In this document: positions 1-11,197 of the stretch, piece by piece | Numbering within the stretch: the first letter of the stretch is position 1 | Layout of the letters: each line of letters begins with the position of its first letter | NCBI GenBank assembly: GCA_030600605.1 | Contig: JAUVLT010000003.1 | Coordinates: 1-50,298, forward strand | Length of the DNA stretch: 50,298 bases | Source: Mycoplasmatota bacterium | Lineage (GTDB): Bacteria > Bacillota_I > Bacilli_A > Izemoplasmatales > Izemoplasmataceae | Reading direction: 5' to 3' | Notes under the pieces: generated by a model | Told to the model about the DNA's origin: nothing | The model's input: the letters and a program-made list of their open reading frames with translations, nothing else | The model's database searches: none | Translations under genes and position numbers: made by a program

Positions 1-491
1 ACAACAATTAAAGTATCAACATAAGGTTTTAAAGCATCTAGTCCTTCTAGTGCAGTTGCAACTCTTCTTCTTCCTTCGAAACTAAATGGTTTTGTAACAA
101 TCCCAATTGTTAGGCATCCCATTTCCCTAGAAATTCTTGCAATTACCGGTGCAGCACCAGTACCAGTTCCGCCACCCATACCTGCTGTAATGAATACCAT
201 ATCACTATCGCTTAATAATTCACGAATTTCATCTTCTGATTCAATGGCAGCACGTCTTCCTATATCGGGATCTGCTCCTGCTCCAAGACCTCTAGTTAAC
301 ATTTTACCTATTTGTATGCTAGAATCAGCCTTAGAAAGTCTTAGTACCTGTGCATCTGTATTAATAGCTACGAACTCAACACCTTGAACTTCATTTTCAA
401 TCATTCTGTTCACTGCGTTTCCTCCACCGCCACCAACTCCGATTACCTTAATTGAGGGCTTTTGGTTAAAAGTATCAAATGATTCAAACAT
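1..491 (-). CDS. ftsZ: cell division protein FtsZ, N-terminal part (runs off window start)
   Basis: Reverse-strand reading from cat at 489-491 gives [31 protein letters not shown]...[19 protein letters not shown]...[13 protein letters not shown]...[21 protein letters not shown], the FtsZ tubulin signature; SD-like acctcc just upstream. Confidence 0.96.
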   Translation of the reverse strand, partial: MFESFDTFNQKPSIKVIGVGGGGGNAVNRMIENEVQGVEFVAINTDAQVLRLSKADSSIQIGKMLTRGLGAGADPDIGRRAAIESEDEIRELLSDSDMVFITAGMGGGTGTGAAPVIARISREMGCLTIGIVTKPFSFEGRRRVATALEGLDALKPYVDTLIV

Positions 492-570
492 AGATTTTAC
501 CTCCAATTAACTTATTAATTTATTATATCATTTTTATAGTATAAAATAAACAATATTTTTTAAAAATGGC

Positions 571-1725
<1,155 letters not shown>

Positions 1726-1742
1726 CTAATTTTCTATATCAA

Positions 1743-3002
1743 TTACATATTTTTTTTAGCATTTGAGATCATTAGTCTTATGCGATTCAACTGATTGATT
1801 TCTGTGGCTGATGTATCGTAATCAATTGTAACAATATTGCTTTCTGGGAAATTATCTCTAATTCTTTTAAGCATTCCTTTTCCAGCAATATGATTTGGTA
1901 AACATCCAAACGGCTGTGTACAAACGATATTAGGAATATCATTATGGATTAGATGAACCATTTCAGCAGTTAGTAACCAACCCTCGCCAACATGGGTTCC
2001 GTAACCAATAAATCCTTTAGCTAACTTTTTAAGTTCTCGATAAGGAATTGGTTTTGTGAATCCATATTTGTCTAATATTTCGGCAACTACTTTTTTTCGT
2101 TTTTCAACAAATTCAACAGTTATATAATTTTTAAATTTAGATTTCTTACTACCACCATATTTATTTATGTCGTGAACAATTGAATCAAAAGTATATAAGA
2201 AGAAATCGAAAATACTTGGAGTAATGACTTCACACCCTTCGTCCCTTAATACTTGTTCAAGATTATTATTACCTAAAGGAGAATATTTAACATATATTTC
2301 TCCGACTACTCCCACTTTTGGCTTTTTAATAGTTTTGTCTGTTTTTATTTCAGAGAAACGCTTGACTACTTTGTCAATTAGTTTTTTAGGTTGATTCCAA
2401 GCCCGTATATCATTGTATCTAAAACTTTTTGTAAGTAAATTGTGCATTTCTTTATACACTTCCATTGTTTCCCCTTTATTAATCTCATAGGGAATGATTT
2501 CATTCACTACTTGCATTAAAATATCACCAAAGATTAAAGCATTGGTCAATTTAAAGGTCATTCTTGTTGTAATTTTAAATCCAGGATTTCTTTCAAGTCC
2601 AACAGAATTAAAACTAATGATAGGAATAAATCCGTAATTTGCTTTTAAAAATGCTTTTCTAATAAGATTAATATAGTTACTAGCACGGCATCCTCCTCCA
2701 GTTTGAGAAATCATAACAGCAATTTTATGGATATCATATCCACCAGTTTTAATTGCATCAATAAATTGCCCTATTACAAGCATAGCTGGAACACAAATAT
2801 CATTATGAGAGTATTTCATACCTTCATTAATGAGATCAAAGGAATGATTTTGTAAAATTTCGGCTTTATAACCTTCGCTTCCTAAAATATCAGTAAAGAA
2901 ATCAAAATGATAAGGTGCCATTGAGGGAATAAGGATTAAATATTCTTTTTTCATCTCTTTAGTAAATAGAACTCGAGAGTCTTCATAAATTAATTTTGCC
3001 AT
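1743..3002 (-). CDS. acyl-CoA dehydratase activase-related protein, 2-hydroxyglutaryl-CoA dehydratase D-subunit-like part
   Basis: Motifs HNDICVPAMLVIGQFIDA, MISQTGGGCRASNYI, GEGWLLTAEMVHLI, CTQPFGCLPNHI; start overlaps the stop of the upstream activase ORF (TAATG). Confidence 0.8.
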   Translation of the reverse strand: MAKLIYEDSRVLFTKEMKKEYLILIPSMAPYHFDFFTDILGSEGYKAEILQNHSFDLINEGMKYSHNDICVPAMLVIGQFIDAIKTGGYDIHKIAVMISQTGGGCRASNYINLIRKAFLKANYGFIPIISFNSVGLERNPGFKITTRMTFKLTNALIFGDILMQVVNEIIPYEINKGETMEVYKEMHNLLTKSFRYNDIRAWNQPKKLIDKVVKRFSEIKTDKTIKKPKVGVVGEIYVKYSPLGNNNLEQVLRDEGCEVITPSIFDFFLYTFDSIVHDINKYGGSKKSKFKNYITVEFVEKRKKVVAEILDKYGFTKPIPYRELKKLAKGFIGYGTHVGEGWLLTAEMVHLIHNDIPNIVCTQPFGCLPNHIAGKGMLKRIRDNFPESNIVTIDYDTSATEINQLNRIRLMISNAKKNM

Positions 3003-5944
3003 TATTTCACTCCTTTCATAGTTGAAAGTAAGCTTCTTACGCGAATATTTACGGTACCTAAGTTATTTACTTCATCAATTTTTATTTGTGTATAAAGTTT
3101 ATTATTTTCTTCTAATATACGCTTTACTTCATCTGTTGTTATCGCATCAAGTCCACACCCGAAAGACACTAATTGAATTAAATTAGCATTTTCGAATTTA
3201 GAAATATATTTTGCTGAATCGTATAATCTTGTGTGATAAGTCCATTGATTTAAGACGTTTACCTTTTTTTGATCGTCATACATATTAACAGAATCTTCAC
3301 TAATTACAACGATTCCTAAACTTTGAAGTAATTTAGGAATTCCATGGTTTACTTCTGGATCAATATGATACGGTCTACCTGCGAGTAATATTATATTTCT
3401 ATTATGTTTAATCCCGTATTCTAAACTTCTTTTACCCTCTTTTAATACATCTTCACGATAATCCTTATAAGCTTTAATTGCTTGATTATAAGCGTTTTTA
3501 AGTTCTTTTTTGCTGATTTTCATTTTATTGTTTATTGAAGATTGGATATTTTTTATAAAATAGTCAATTCTGTTTAAACTAACATAAGGATCTAAAAATG
3601 TATTTAGATTTACATTATCCATATTAGCTCCGATTACTTCGGGGTAGAAGGCTACAATAGGACAGTTGTACTCATTATCACGATAATCTTTTTCAATAAA
3701 GTTGTAGGGAATATTCGGATAGAATAAGTAGTCAATCTCTTTTTTAAGAAGATTTTCAATATGACCATGAACAAGCTTAGCGGGGTAACATATAGTATCA
3801 CTTGGAATTGTTTCTTGCCCAAGTTCATAGATTGCTTTGTTAGAACGGTCGGAGTATACTATTTCATAACCTAATGTATCAAAGAATGTAAACCAAAAAG
3901 GAATATTTTCGTACATATTTAATACAAGTGGTATGCCGATTTTTGCTTTATATGTTTTTTCTTTATTTGATGTATAACTCATAATTTTATCGTATTTATA
4001 GAGATATAAGTTTGGTAGTTTATTTTTATCAGAAACAATACCTGCTCCTTTATCACAACGATTTCCAGAAATGAATTTTTTACCATTAAAAATATTAATG
4101 GTTAAAGCACAATAATTACTACATTTCTTACAAACTGCATTTCTTGTTTTATAAGTAAAGTTATCTAGTTGTTCTTTATTTAAAATGGTAGAGTTTTCTT
4201 TTGTATTTTCTTTAGCGACTAATGCAGCTCCAAAAGCCCCCATTAGTCCAGCTATATTTGGTCTGATAACCTCAGTTCCAATTTCTTGTTCAAAGGCTCT
4301 TAGAACGGCATTATTATAAAAGGTTCCCCCTTGAACAATAATTTTTTCACCAAATTCAGCTTTAACATCAACCGCTCGAATTACTTTATACAAAGCATTT
4401 TTTACAATACTGTAAGCAAGACCTGCTGAGATGTCACTTGGAGATGCTCCTTCGGCTTGTGCTTGTTTGACACCACTATTCATAAAGACTGTGCATCTAC
4501 TTCCTAAATCAACAGGTTTTTCAGATTCTAGGGCCATTATTGCAAAATCTTTAATAGTATGTCCTAAAGATGTTGAAAATGTTTCGATAAAAGACCCACA
4601 GCCAGAACTACAAGCTTCGTTTAGAATGATTGTTGTAATTACTCCGTTTTCTACCTTAAAGCATTTCATATCTTGACCACCAATATCGATAATAAACTCA
4701 ACTTCAGGTAAAAAGTGTTTTGCTGCTTTATAGTGGCAAATTGTTTCTACTTCTCCGTTATCTAAATTGAAGGCATTCTTAATTAGCTGTTCACCATATC
4801 CTGTTGAGTAAGCGCTTTTAATAGATATTCTGTCTTTTGTTAAATTATATATTTCATACATAGCTTTTTTAACCATATCAACGGGATTACCTTTATTATG
4901 GGAATAAAAACTATATATTATTTCGTCATCTTCGTTTATTAAAACTAGTTTTGTTGTAGTACTACCAGCATCAATTCCTAAATAGGCATTCCCAGAATAT
5001 AACTCAATATCAACTTGTTCTACTCTTGCTTGATTATGACGATTTTTAAAATCATTAAAATCTTTTTTTGTTTCAAAAAGAGGTTTTAATGTTTTCTTTT
5101 GGTTTCTTCGATCAACTTTATCATATTTAATAACACATTTTATTAGTTCTTCTATTGTTGATGATGTTTCATTTGCGACTAATGCAGCTCCATATGCAAC
5201 AAATACCTCACCGTTTTCTGGAACAAAAACATTTTTTAAATCAAGAAATTCAATAAATCTTTTTCGAAGTTCACTCGCAAATGTTAATGGTCCTCCTAAA
5301 AAGGCAACACGACCTTTTATTTTTCTACCTTGGCTTAATCCTGCAATTGTTTGATTTACAATGGCTTGATAAATACTAATTGCAATGTCTTCGTGAGTTG
5401 CGCCTTGGTTCAATAAAGGTTGAATATCACTTTTTGCAAAAACACCACATCGAGAAGCAATGGGATATATTTTTTGATAATTTTTAGCAAGTTCATTTAG
5501 TTGCGCACTATCAACATCAAGTAACGTAGCCATTTGATCAATAAATGCTCCGGTACCACCGGCGCAAGTTCCGTTCATTCTTTGTTCAATATTTTTACCA
5601 TTAAAGAAAATAATCTTAGCATCTTCTCCACCTAATTCAATACAAACATCAAAATCATCACCTTCATGTTTTAAAGCTTCGGTGGCACTTATTACTTCTT
5701 GAGTAAATTGTCTTTTAATTCCTTCAGCTAAAAACATACTAGCACTACCTGTAAAATTAAAAAACATCTTTTGCCCATTAAAAGATTTCTCGATATCTTT
5801 TAACAAATTAATCAAAGATGTTGTTATACTACTTTTGTGTCGTAAATATGTTTTATATATTGTCTCATCTAATTCATTGATTACGACTGCTTTAATTGTT
5901 GTACTTCCAATATCTATTCCAACTCGTAAATTCATTATGATCAC
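3002..5944 (-). CDS. tandem BcrA/BadF/HgdC-type CoA enzyme activase (two ASKHA ATPase domains) plus DUF2229-like region
   Basis: Two GIDxGSTTxK motifs (VGIDIGSTTIKAVV and LGIDAGSTTTKLVL), GTCAGGTGAFIDQMA and NEACSSGCGSFIETF, C-terminal LLAGRPYHIDPEVNHGIP. Confidence 0.88.
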   Translation of the reverse strand: MIIMNLRVGIDIGSTTIKAVVINELDETIYKTYLRHKSSITTSLINLLKDIEKSFNGQKMFFNFTGSASMFLAEGIKRQFTQEVISATEALKHEGDDFDVCIELGGEDAKIIFFNGKNIEQRMNGTCAGGTGAFIDQMATLLDVDSAQLNELAKNYQKIYPIASRCGVFAKSDIQPLLNQGATHEDIAISIYQAIVNQTIAGLSQGRKIKGRVAFLGGPLTFASELRKRFIEFLDLKNVFVPENGEVFVAYGAALVANETSSTIEELIKCVIKYDKVDRRNQKKTLKPLFETKKDFNDFKNRHNQARVEQVDIELYSGNAYLGIDAGSTTTKLVLINEDDEIIYSFYSHNKGNPVDMVKKAMYEIYNLTKDRISIKSAYSTGYGEQLIKNAFNLDNGEVETICHYKAAKHFLPEVEFIIDIGGQDMKCFKVENGVITTIILNEACSSGCGSFIETFSTSLGHTIKDFAIMALESEKPVDLGSRCTVFMNSGVKQAQAEGASPSDISAGLAYSIVKNALYKVIRAVDVKAEFGEKIIVQGGTFYNNAVLRAFEQEIGTEVIRPNIAGLMGAFGAALVAKENTKENSTILNKEQLDNFTYKTRNAVCKKCSNYCALTINIFNGKKFISGNRCDKGAGIVSDKNKLPNLYLYKYDKIMSYTSNKEKTYKAKIGIPLVLNMYENIPFWFTFFDTLGYEIVYSDRSNKAIYELGQETIPSDTICYPAKLVHGHIENLLKKEIDYLFYPNIPYNFIEKDYRDNEYNCPIVAFYPEVIGANMDNVNLNTFLDPYVSLNRIDYFIKNIQSSINNKMKISKKELKNAYNQAIKAYKDYREDVLKEGKRSLEYGIKHNRNIILLAGRPYHIDPEVNHGIPKLLQSLGIVVISEDSVNMYDDQKKVNVLNQWTYHTRLYDSAKYISKFENANLIQLVSFGCGLDAITTDEVKRILEENNKLYTQIKIDEVNNLGTVNIRVRSLLSTMKGVK

Positions 5945-6042
5945 CCTATGTCTTTGTCAATATTACTATTCTACTATAAAAGTGTGTTTTTAATAAGAAA
6001 ATATTGTGAAAATGTTAATTATTATAAATAACCATGATATGT

Positions 6043-6071
6043 TTGACAAATAATCGATATTATTATATATT
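6043..6071 (+). promoter_or_regulatory. putative sigma-70-type promoter for the queuosine-precursor transporter gene
   Basis: TTGACA (6043-6048), 17-bp spacer, TATATT (6066-6071), about 20 bp ahead of the riboswitch-like aptamer. Confidence 0.6.
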
Positions 6072-6091
6072 TAATATGCTATTAAAGCAAT

Positions 6092-6131
6092 ACGCAGTTC
6101 GTAACCATCCTGCGTTATCAAAACTAGGAGG
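6092..6131 (+). promoter_or_regulatory. preQ1-I riboswitch-like aptamer overlapping the ribosome binding site
   Basis: acgcag-ttcgtaaccatc-ctgcgt-tatcaaaactaggagg: 6-bp P1 stem, pyrimidine-containing loop, A-rich tail and terminal GG inside the SD, 7 nt before the ATG at 6138. The pattern matches the compact preQ1-I class. Confidence 0.85.
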
Positions 6132-6137
6132 AAAACT

Positions 6138-6824
6138 ATGAGTAACGAGATTTTATGGTTTTTATTTGCCTTAGTAAATTTTTCATTAATTGCACTATCT
6201 TATAAATTATTTGGAAAAACAGGATTATTTGCTTGGATTGCTATGGGAACGATATTAGCAAATATTCAAGTGACTAAAACAATTGATTTTAACTTTTTTG
6301 GAATACATTTAGTAGCAACACTTGGTAATATAATGTATGGAACATTATTTTTAGTAACTGATTCACTTGGAGAAAAATACGGTATAAAGGATGCTAAGAA
6401 AGCTGTATATATTGGATTTTTCAGTTTATTAGCTACGGTAATCATTATGCAATTCTCAATATGGTTTATTCCAAATATTGATGATTTTGCACACGATTCA
6501 ATAGTAACAATATTTTCTGTTTTACCTCGAATAGCCTTAGCTAGTTTATCTGCATATATTGTTAGTCAGTTATTTGATGTTTATATGTTTCAAAAAATTA
6601 AATCGAAACTTCCGGCTGATAAGTATTTATGGGTTAGAAATAATGGATCAACGTTACTTAGCCAGTTAATCGATACTTCGATATTTGTACCTATTGCCTT
6701 CATTGGGGTATTTTCAAATGAAATTGTTATAGATATCTTTATTACGACATATATTATAAAAGTAATTGTAGCGTTTTTAGATACACCATTTGTTTATTTA
6801 ATTAAGAGAATCAAGCCACTATAA
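6138..6824 (+). CDS. queuosine precursor transporter (YhhQ/COG1738 family)
   Basis: Multi-TM; LGNIMYGTLFLVTDSLGEKYGIKDAKKAVYIGF and LRNNGSTLLSQLIDTSIFVPIAF-like signature (WVRNNGSTLLSQLIDTSIFVPIAFIG); preQ1 riboswitch-like leader. Confidence 0.92.
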   Translation: MSNEILWFLFALVNFSLIALSYKLFGKTGLFAWIAMGTILANIQVTKTIDFNFFGIHLVATLGNIMYGTLFLVTDSLGEKYGIKDAKKAVYIGFFSLLATVIIMQFSIWFIPNIDDFAHDSIVTIFSVLPRIALASLSAYIVSQLFDVYMFQKIKSKLPADKYLWVRNNGSTLLSQLIDTSIFVPIAFIGVFSNEIVIDIFITTYIIKVIVAFLDTPFVYLIKRIKPL

Positions 6825-6833
6825 GACTAAATT

Positions 6834-6870
6834 AAAAGGACTATTCAATTTAAATTGATATAGTCCTTTT
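6834..6870 (+). terminator. Rho-independent terminator after transporter gene
   Basis: aaaaggacta...tagtcctttt inverted repeat. Confidence 0.75.
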
Positions 6871-6951
6871 ATTAATATAGGTCATAATAATATTTTCATA
6901 ATATGATGTATATTCCACTAAAAGAAGGTGAATTTTTGCCATAAACATATT

Positions 6952-6986
6952 CATTTGGTTGTAATTTGACTATATATAACCAAATG
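6952..6986 (+). promoter_or_regulatory. inverted repeat in the putative tnaA promoter (possible operator)
   Basis: catttggtt (6952-6960) and aaccaaatg (6978-6986), perfect 9-bp arms flanking a TTGACT -35-like hexamer at 6966-6971. Confidence 0.5.
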
Positions 6987-7041
6987 TGTGATTATTAATA
7001 TTTAGAATTTAAAAAAACGCAAAAAAAGAATAACTAAATAT

Positions 7042-7055
7042 TGAAAACGCTAACA
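7042..7055 (+). promoter_or_regulatory. catabolite-responsive element (cre) for CcpA
   Basis: TGAAAACGCTAACA fits TGWAANCGNTNWCA at every position; lies 54 nt before the likely tnaA start. Confidence 0.75.
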
Positions 7056-7108
7056 TAGTAATGTATAATATCTTTTGGGTAATTAGAAAAGAAATCTGGA
7101 GGAAAAAT

Positions 7109-8497
7109 ATGGACAGAAAATATGTGGCTCCACCTTATCGAATTAAGATGGTAGAGCCAATTAAGATGACTACCAAAGAAGAAAGAATAAAACTATTAAA
7201 AGCTGCTGGATATAATCCTTTTTCTTTGAGAAGTGAAGATGTATATATTGATTTATTGACTGATAGTGGGACAGGGGCTATGAGTCATTTTCAGTGGGCA
7301 GCGCTAATGCAAGGTGACGAAGCGTATGCGGGATCTAGAAGTTTTTATAAATTTGAAAAAGTTGTTAAAGATATTACTGGATATGATTATGTAATACCGG
7401 CTCATCAAGGACGTGGGGCTGAACAAGTAGTTTTACCGCAATTAGTAACTAAAAAAGGAATGTATTTTATCTCAAATATGCATTTTGATACAACTAGAGC
7501 TCATGTTGAATTAGCCGGAGCTAGAGCACTAGACTGTGCAATAGATGAGTGTTTTGATACTGAGCATTATCATCCTTTTAAAGGTAATTTTGATTTAGTT
7601 AATCTAGAAAAGATTATCGGTGAAAAGGGTAAAGAGAATATCGCTGGTATTATCTTAACTATTACCAATAATAGTGTGGGTGGACAACCTGTGAGTATGA
7701 ATAATCTAAGAACTGTGGCTAGCATCGCTAAAAAAAATGGAATAACTATCTTAATTGATGGAGCAAGATATGCCGAAAACGCTTATTTTGTAAAACAAAG
7801 AGAAAAAGGATATGAAGATAAAAGTATATTAGAGATTGCTAGAGAAGTATTTGATTTAGCTGATATTTTCTTAATGAGTAGTAAAAAAGATGGTTTATCA
7901 AATATTGGAGGCATTATAGCTATAAAAAATGATACTGTTTTATATGCTAAATGTCGCACATATATTGTTCCTATGGAAGGTTTTCCAACTTATGGAGGAT
8001 TAACTGGTAGAGACATGGAAGCTCTAAGTGTTGGTCTTTTAGAGGCATTAGAAGAGGATTATTTAGAACATCGATTAGATCAAGTAAGATATTTAGGTGA
8101 CAAGTTAAGAGATGGTGGAGTCCCTATTCAATATCCAACAGGAGGACATGCCGTTTTTGTTGATTGTAAGAAATTCGCACCTCATATACCGTATTATGAG
8201 TTTCCAGCGCAAAGTGTTAGTAATGCTGTTTACTTAGAAGCAGGTGTAAGACCTGTTGAAATTGGATCATTCTTACTCGGAAGAGACCCCGATACTGGTG
8301 AAAACTTAGAAAGTCCTTTAGAACTTATGCGATTAACAATCCCAAGAAGAACTTATACATATAAGCATCTTGATGTTGTAGCTGAGGCTGTTATTGAGGT
8401 TTATAATAATAGAGAATCTTTAGTTGGGCTTGAATTTGATTATGAACCACCAGTTTTAAGACATTTTACTGCAAGATTGAAACCAATCAAAAAATAA
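7109..8497 (+). CDS. tnaA: tryptophanase (PLP-dependent beta-eliminating lyase)
   Basis: IDLLTDSGTGAMS, GDEAYAGSRSFY, IPAHQGRGAEQ, GGQPVSM, MSSKKDGLSNIGG (PLP Lys), VEIGSFLLGRDP, LTIPRRTYTY. Asp in SNMHFDTT and VEIGS (not MERG) favour tryptophanase over tyrosine phenol-lyase. ATG at 7109 has the SD tctggagg; the ORF-track start at 7061 has none. Confidence 0.92.
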   Translation: MDRKYVAPPYRIKMVEPIKMTTKEERIKLLKAAGYNPFSLRSEDVYIDLLTDSGTGAMSHFQWAALMQGDEAYAGSRSFYKFEKVVKDITGYDYVIPAHQGRGAEQVVLPQLVTKKGMYFISNMHFDTTRAHVELAGARALDCAIDECFDTEHYHPFKGNFDLVNLEKIIGEKGKENIAGIILTITNNSVGGQPVSMNNLRTVASIAKKNGITILIDGARYAENAYFVKQREKGYEDKSILEIAREVFDLADIFLMSSKKDGLSNIGGIIAIKNDTVLYAKCRTYIVPMEGFPTYGGLTGRDMEALSVGLLEALEEDYLEHRLDQVRYLGDKLRDGGVPIQYPTGGHAVFVDCKKFAPHIPYYEFPAQSVSNAVYLEAGVRPVEIGSFLLGRDPDTGENLESPLELMRLTIPRRTYTYKHLDVVAEAVIEVYNNRESLVGLEFDYEPPVLRHFTARLKPIKK

Positions 8498-8589
8498 AGC
8501 GACAATATATAGTAATTTTGTAAATAAAAATCAAAAGTTTATAAAAACAGTAAAGAAATATGGTATAATATATTTAAAATACAAGGAGG

Positions 8590-8916
8590 ATGCAAATGGA
8601 AAATTTCTTTAAAGAATATGTTGATATGTGGAAACGTTGGTCTGATTTTGATGGGAAATCTAATGTAAAGGATTTTTGGATGGCTTGGCTAGTTAACTTT
8701 ATTATAATTTTGGTATTTACATCGCTAGGTTTTGCAGCAGATTTCTTTACTTACATTTACGGACTGTATTCATTAGCCCTTATAATCCCTGGTTGGGCAA
8801 TAATGATTAGACGTTTTCATGATACTAATCGTAGTGGATGGTATTGGCTTTGGTCATTAATACCGTTTGTTGGATGGATAATTGTTCTTATCGCATTAAT
8901 TAAACCAAGTGAATAA
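8590..8916 (+). CDS. DUF805 family membrane protein
   Basis: FWMAWLVNFII...IIPGWAIMIRRFHDTNRSGWYWLWSLIPFVGWIIVLI, typical DUF805 pattern. Confidence 0.88.
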   Translation: MQMENFFKEYVDMWKRWSDFDGKSNVKDFWMAWLVNFIIILVFTSLGFAADFFTYIYGLYSLALIIPGWAIMIRRFHDTNRSGWYWLWSLIPFVGWIIVLIALIKPSE

Positions 8917-8926
8917 TATTTAGATT

Positions 8927-8958
8927 AAAAAGTAGACACAATTTTGTGTCTACTTTTT
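8927..8958. terminator. Rho-independent terminator
   Basis: aaaaagtagacacaattttgtgtctacttttt perfect hairpin. Confidence 0.8.
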
Positions 8959-9003
8959 ATTTGTTGTTATTTTGTTTTTCTAGATTTTTTCAAGATTGTG
9001 AAT

Positions 9004-10035
9004 TTAGTCACTTCTTATTAACATGCTATCGCCAAAACTAAAAAATCTGTATTTCTTATTAATGGCTTCATTATAGGCTTTTTTGATGTTATCTTTACCT
9101 GCTAATGCACTTACAAGCATTAAAAGTGTTGATTTAGGTAAATGGAAGTTTGTAATCAGTGTATCAACTGCCTTAAATGTGTAACCTGGAAATATAAAAA
9201 TATCGCTCCATCCACTTGTTTCTTTGAAGTTATCATAATCTCGCATGATAGTTTCGAGTGTTCTAAGAGACGTTGTTCCAACAGCAATAATCCTTCTATT
9301 ATCAGTTTTTGCCTTATTGAGGGTTTTTGCACATTTTTCAGTCATTTGATAGAATTCTGTGTGCATATTATGATCCTCTACTTCGCTTACTTGAACAGGT
9401 CTAAAAGTACCTAGTCCTACATGGAGAGTTATATAGACAATTTCAACCTTTTTTTGAGCTATTTTTTTTAACATTTCTTTTGTAAAATGAAGTCCAGCTG
9501 TCGGAGCCGCTGCACTACCTCTATATTTGTTATAGACAGTTTGATATCTATCTTGGTCAATCAATTTCTCGTGAATATATGGTGGTAAAGGCATTTCTCC
9601 AAGTTGATCTAGAATTTCATAGAATACTCCATCATATATCATTTTGAAATCTCTAATACCTTCATCGTATACTTTGGTACATCTAGCTTTAAGTAATCCA
9701 TCTCCGAAACTGACCACCGTTCCAACCTTAATTTTACGGGATTTCTTGACTAGACACTCCCATATATCACTATTCTTTTGCTTTAATAACAAAATCTCTA
9801 TTGTGGCAAGTGTTTCTTCTTTAATACCATAAAGTCTAGCTGGTATAACGGAAGTATCATTTAAAACAAGAACATCTCCTGTGTTTAAATAGTTTAATAA
9901 GTTAAAAAAGTGGTCATGACTTACATTACCACTCTTTTTATTTAAAATTAATAGTCTAGAAGCACCTCGATCCTTAAGTGGAGTTTGAGCAATTAACTCT
10001 TTGGGTAAAACGTAATCAAAATCGCTAACTTTCAT
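9004..10035 (-). CDS. queA: S-adenosylmethionine:tRNA ribosyltransferase-isomerase
   Basis: [70 protein letters not shown]. Confidence 0.97.
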   Translation of the reverse strand: MKVSDFDYVLPKELIAQTPLKDRGASRLLILNKKSGNVSHDHFFNLLNYLNTGDVLVLNDTSVIPARLYGIKEETLATIEILLLKQKNSDIWECLVKKSRKIKVGTVVSFGDGLLKARCTKVYDEGIRDFKMIYDGVFYEILDQLGEMPLPPYIHEKLIDQDRYQTVYNKYRGSAAAPTAGLHFTKEMLKKIAQKKVEIVYITLHVGLGTFRPVQVSEVEDHNMHTEFYQMTEKCAKTLNKAKTDNRRIIAVGTTSLRTLETIMRDYDNFKETSGWSDIFIFPGYTFKAVDTLITNFHLPKSTLLMLVSALAGKDNIKKAYNEAINKKYRFFSFGDSMLIRSD

Positions 10036-11039
10036 TAAAATAACCTCAAATTATGAGTCTTATTTAGATGTTTATATGCCTTTTCTGTAGCAACCCTTCC
10101 TCTTTGAGTACGTTTAATGAATCCAATTTGTAATAAATACGGTTCATAGACATCTTCAATTGTTGTTGGTTCTTCCCCAATTGAAGCGGCTAAACTCTCT
10201 ACACCAACAGGTCCACCATCAAATTTTTCAATGATTCCTAGTAAATATGCATAATCTTTAGAATCTAGACCTATTTCATCAATATGTAGTTTTCCTAAAG
10301 CTAGTTTACAAATCTCAATACTGATAATTCCATCATTTAAAACATCTGCAAAATCTCTAACTCTTCTAAAGAGACGATTAGTTATCCTTGGCGTACCACG
10401 GCTTCTTCTAGCAATTTCAAATAGAGCATCTTCATGGGTTTCACATTCAAAAATACGGGCAGTTCTTTTACAAATTTGTGTTAATTCATCAGTATTATAA
10501 TATTCTAATTTATGTACAACACCAAAGCGATCCCTTAATGGAGAGCTTAAATCACCAAAACGTGTTGTTGCACCAACTAATGTAAATGGGGGTAAATCTA
10601 CTCTAATTGATTTACTTGTTGTGTCTCTTCCAACGATTATATCAATAACAAAATCTTCCATCGCTGGATACAGTATTTCTTCAACAATTCTTGGTAGGCG
10701 ATGGATCTCATCAATAAACAATATATCACCTGGTTCAAGGCTTGTTAAAATGACTGCTAAATCACCACTTCTTTCAATAGAAGGACCACTTGTAACTTTT
10801 ATGTTAACCCCTATTTCATTCGCTATAATATTAGCTAATGTGGTTTTCCCTAATCCTGCAGGGCCATATAAAAGAACGTGATCTAAAGCTTCATTTCTAT
10901 TCTTCGCTGCTCGAATAAAAATGTCCATCATTTCTTTTACTTTTTTTTGCCCAATATACTCTTTTAAAAGTTTGGGTCTTAAAGATAAAATTTCGATATC
11001 TTCTTCAAGAATTTCATTTGTTAAAATTTTTGCTTCCAT
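10035..11039 (-). CDS. ruvB: Holliday junction branch migration DNA helicase RuvB
   Basis: [68 protein letters not shown]. Likely start MEAKIL at 11039 (ORF track starts at 11066). Confidence 0.97.
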   Translation of the reverse strand: MEAKILTNEILEEDIEILSLRPKLLKEYIGQKKVKEMMDIFIRAAKNRNEALDHVLLYGPAGLGKTTLANIIANEIGVNIKVTSGPSIERSGDLAVILTSLEPGDILFIDEIHRLPRIVEEILYPAMEDFVIDIIVGRDTTSKSIRVDLPPFTLVGATTRFGDLSSPLRDRFGVVHKLEYYNTDELTQICKRTARIFECETHEDALFEIARRSRGTPRITNRLFRRVRDFADVLNDGIISIEICKLALGKLHIDEIGLDSKDYAYLLGIIEKFDGGPVGVESLAASIGEEPTTIEDVYEPYLLQIGFIKRTQRGRVATEKAYKHLNKTHNLRLF

Positions 11040-11197
11040 TATAAACACCTCATAAAAATTATACAATAAACGACATTTTTTGCAAAATCATTTTTAAAAA
11101 TAAATATATTACCTATATAATCATTGTAATAATAATATATATATGATAAAATATTGACAGGAAATGGCTGAATTATCACATTTAGGAGGTGCATACT

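Noticed and set aside
190-387. 65-aa plus-strand ORF
   Set aside because: Antisense to ftsZ, whose minus-strand reading is clearly conserved.
7061-7108. TnaC-like Trp-containing leader peptide before tnaA (MYNIFWVIRKEIWRKN)
   Set aside because: It is simply an in-frame 5' extension of the tnaA ORF with no stop codon and no SD before its ATG; the ATG at 7109 has a good SD.
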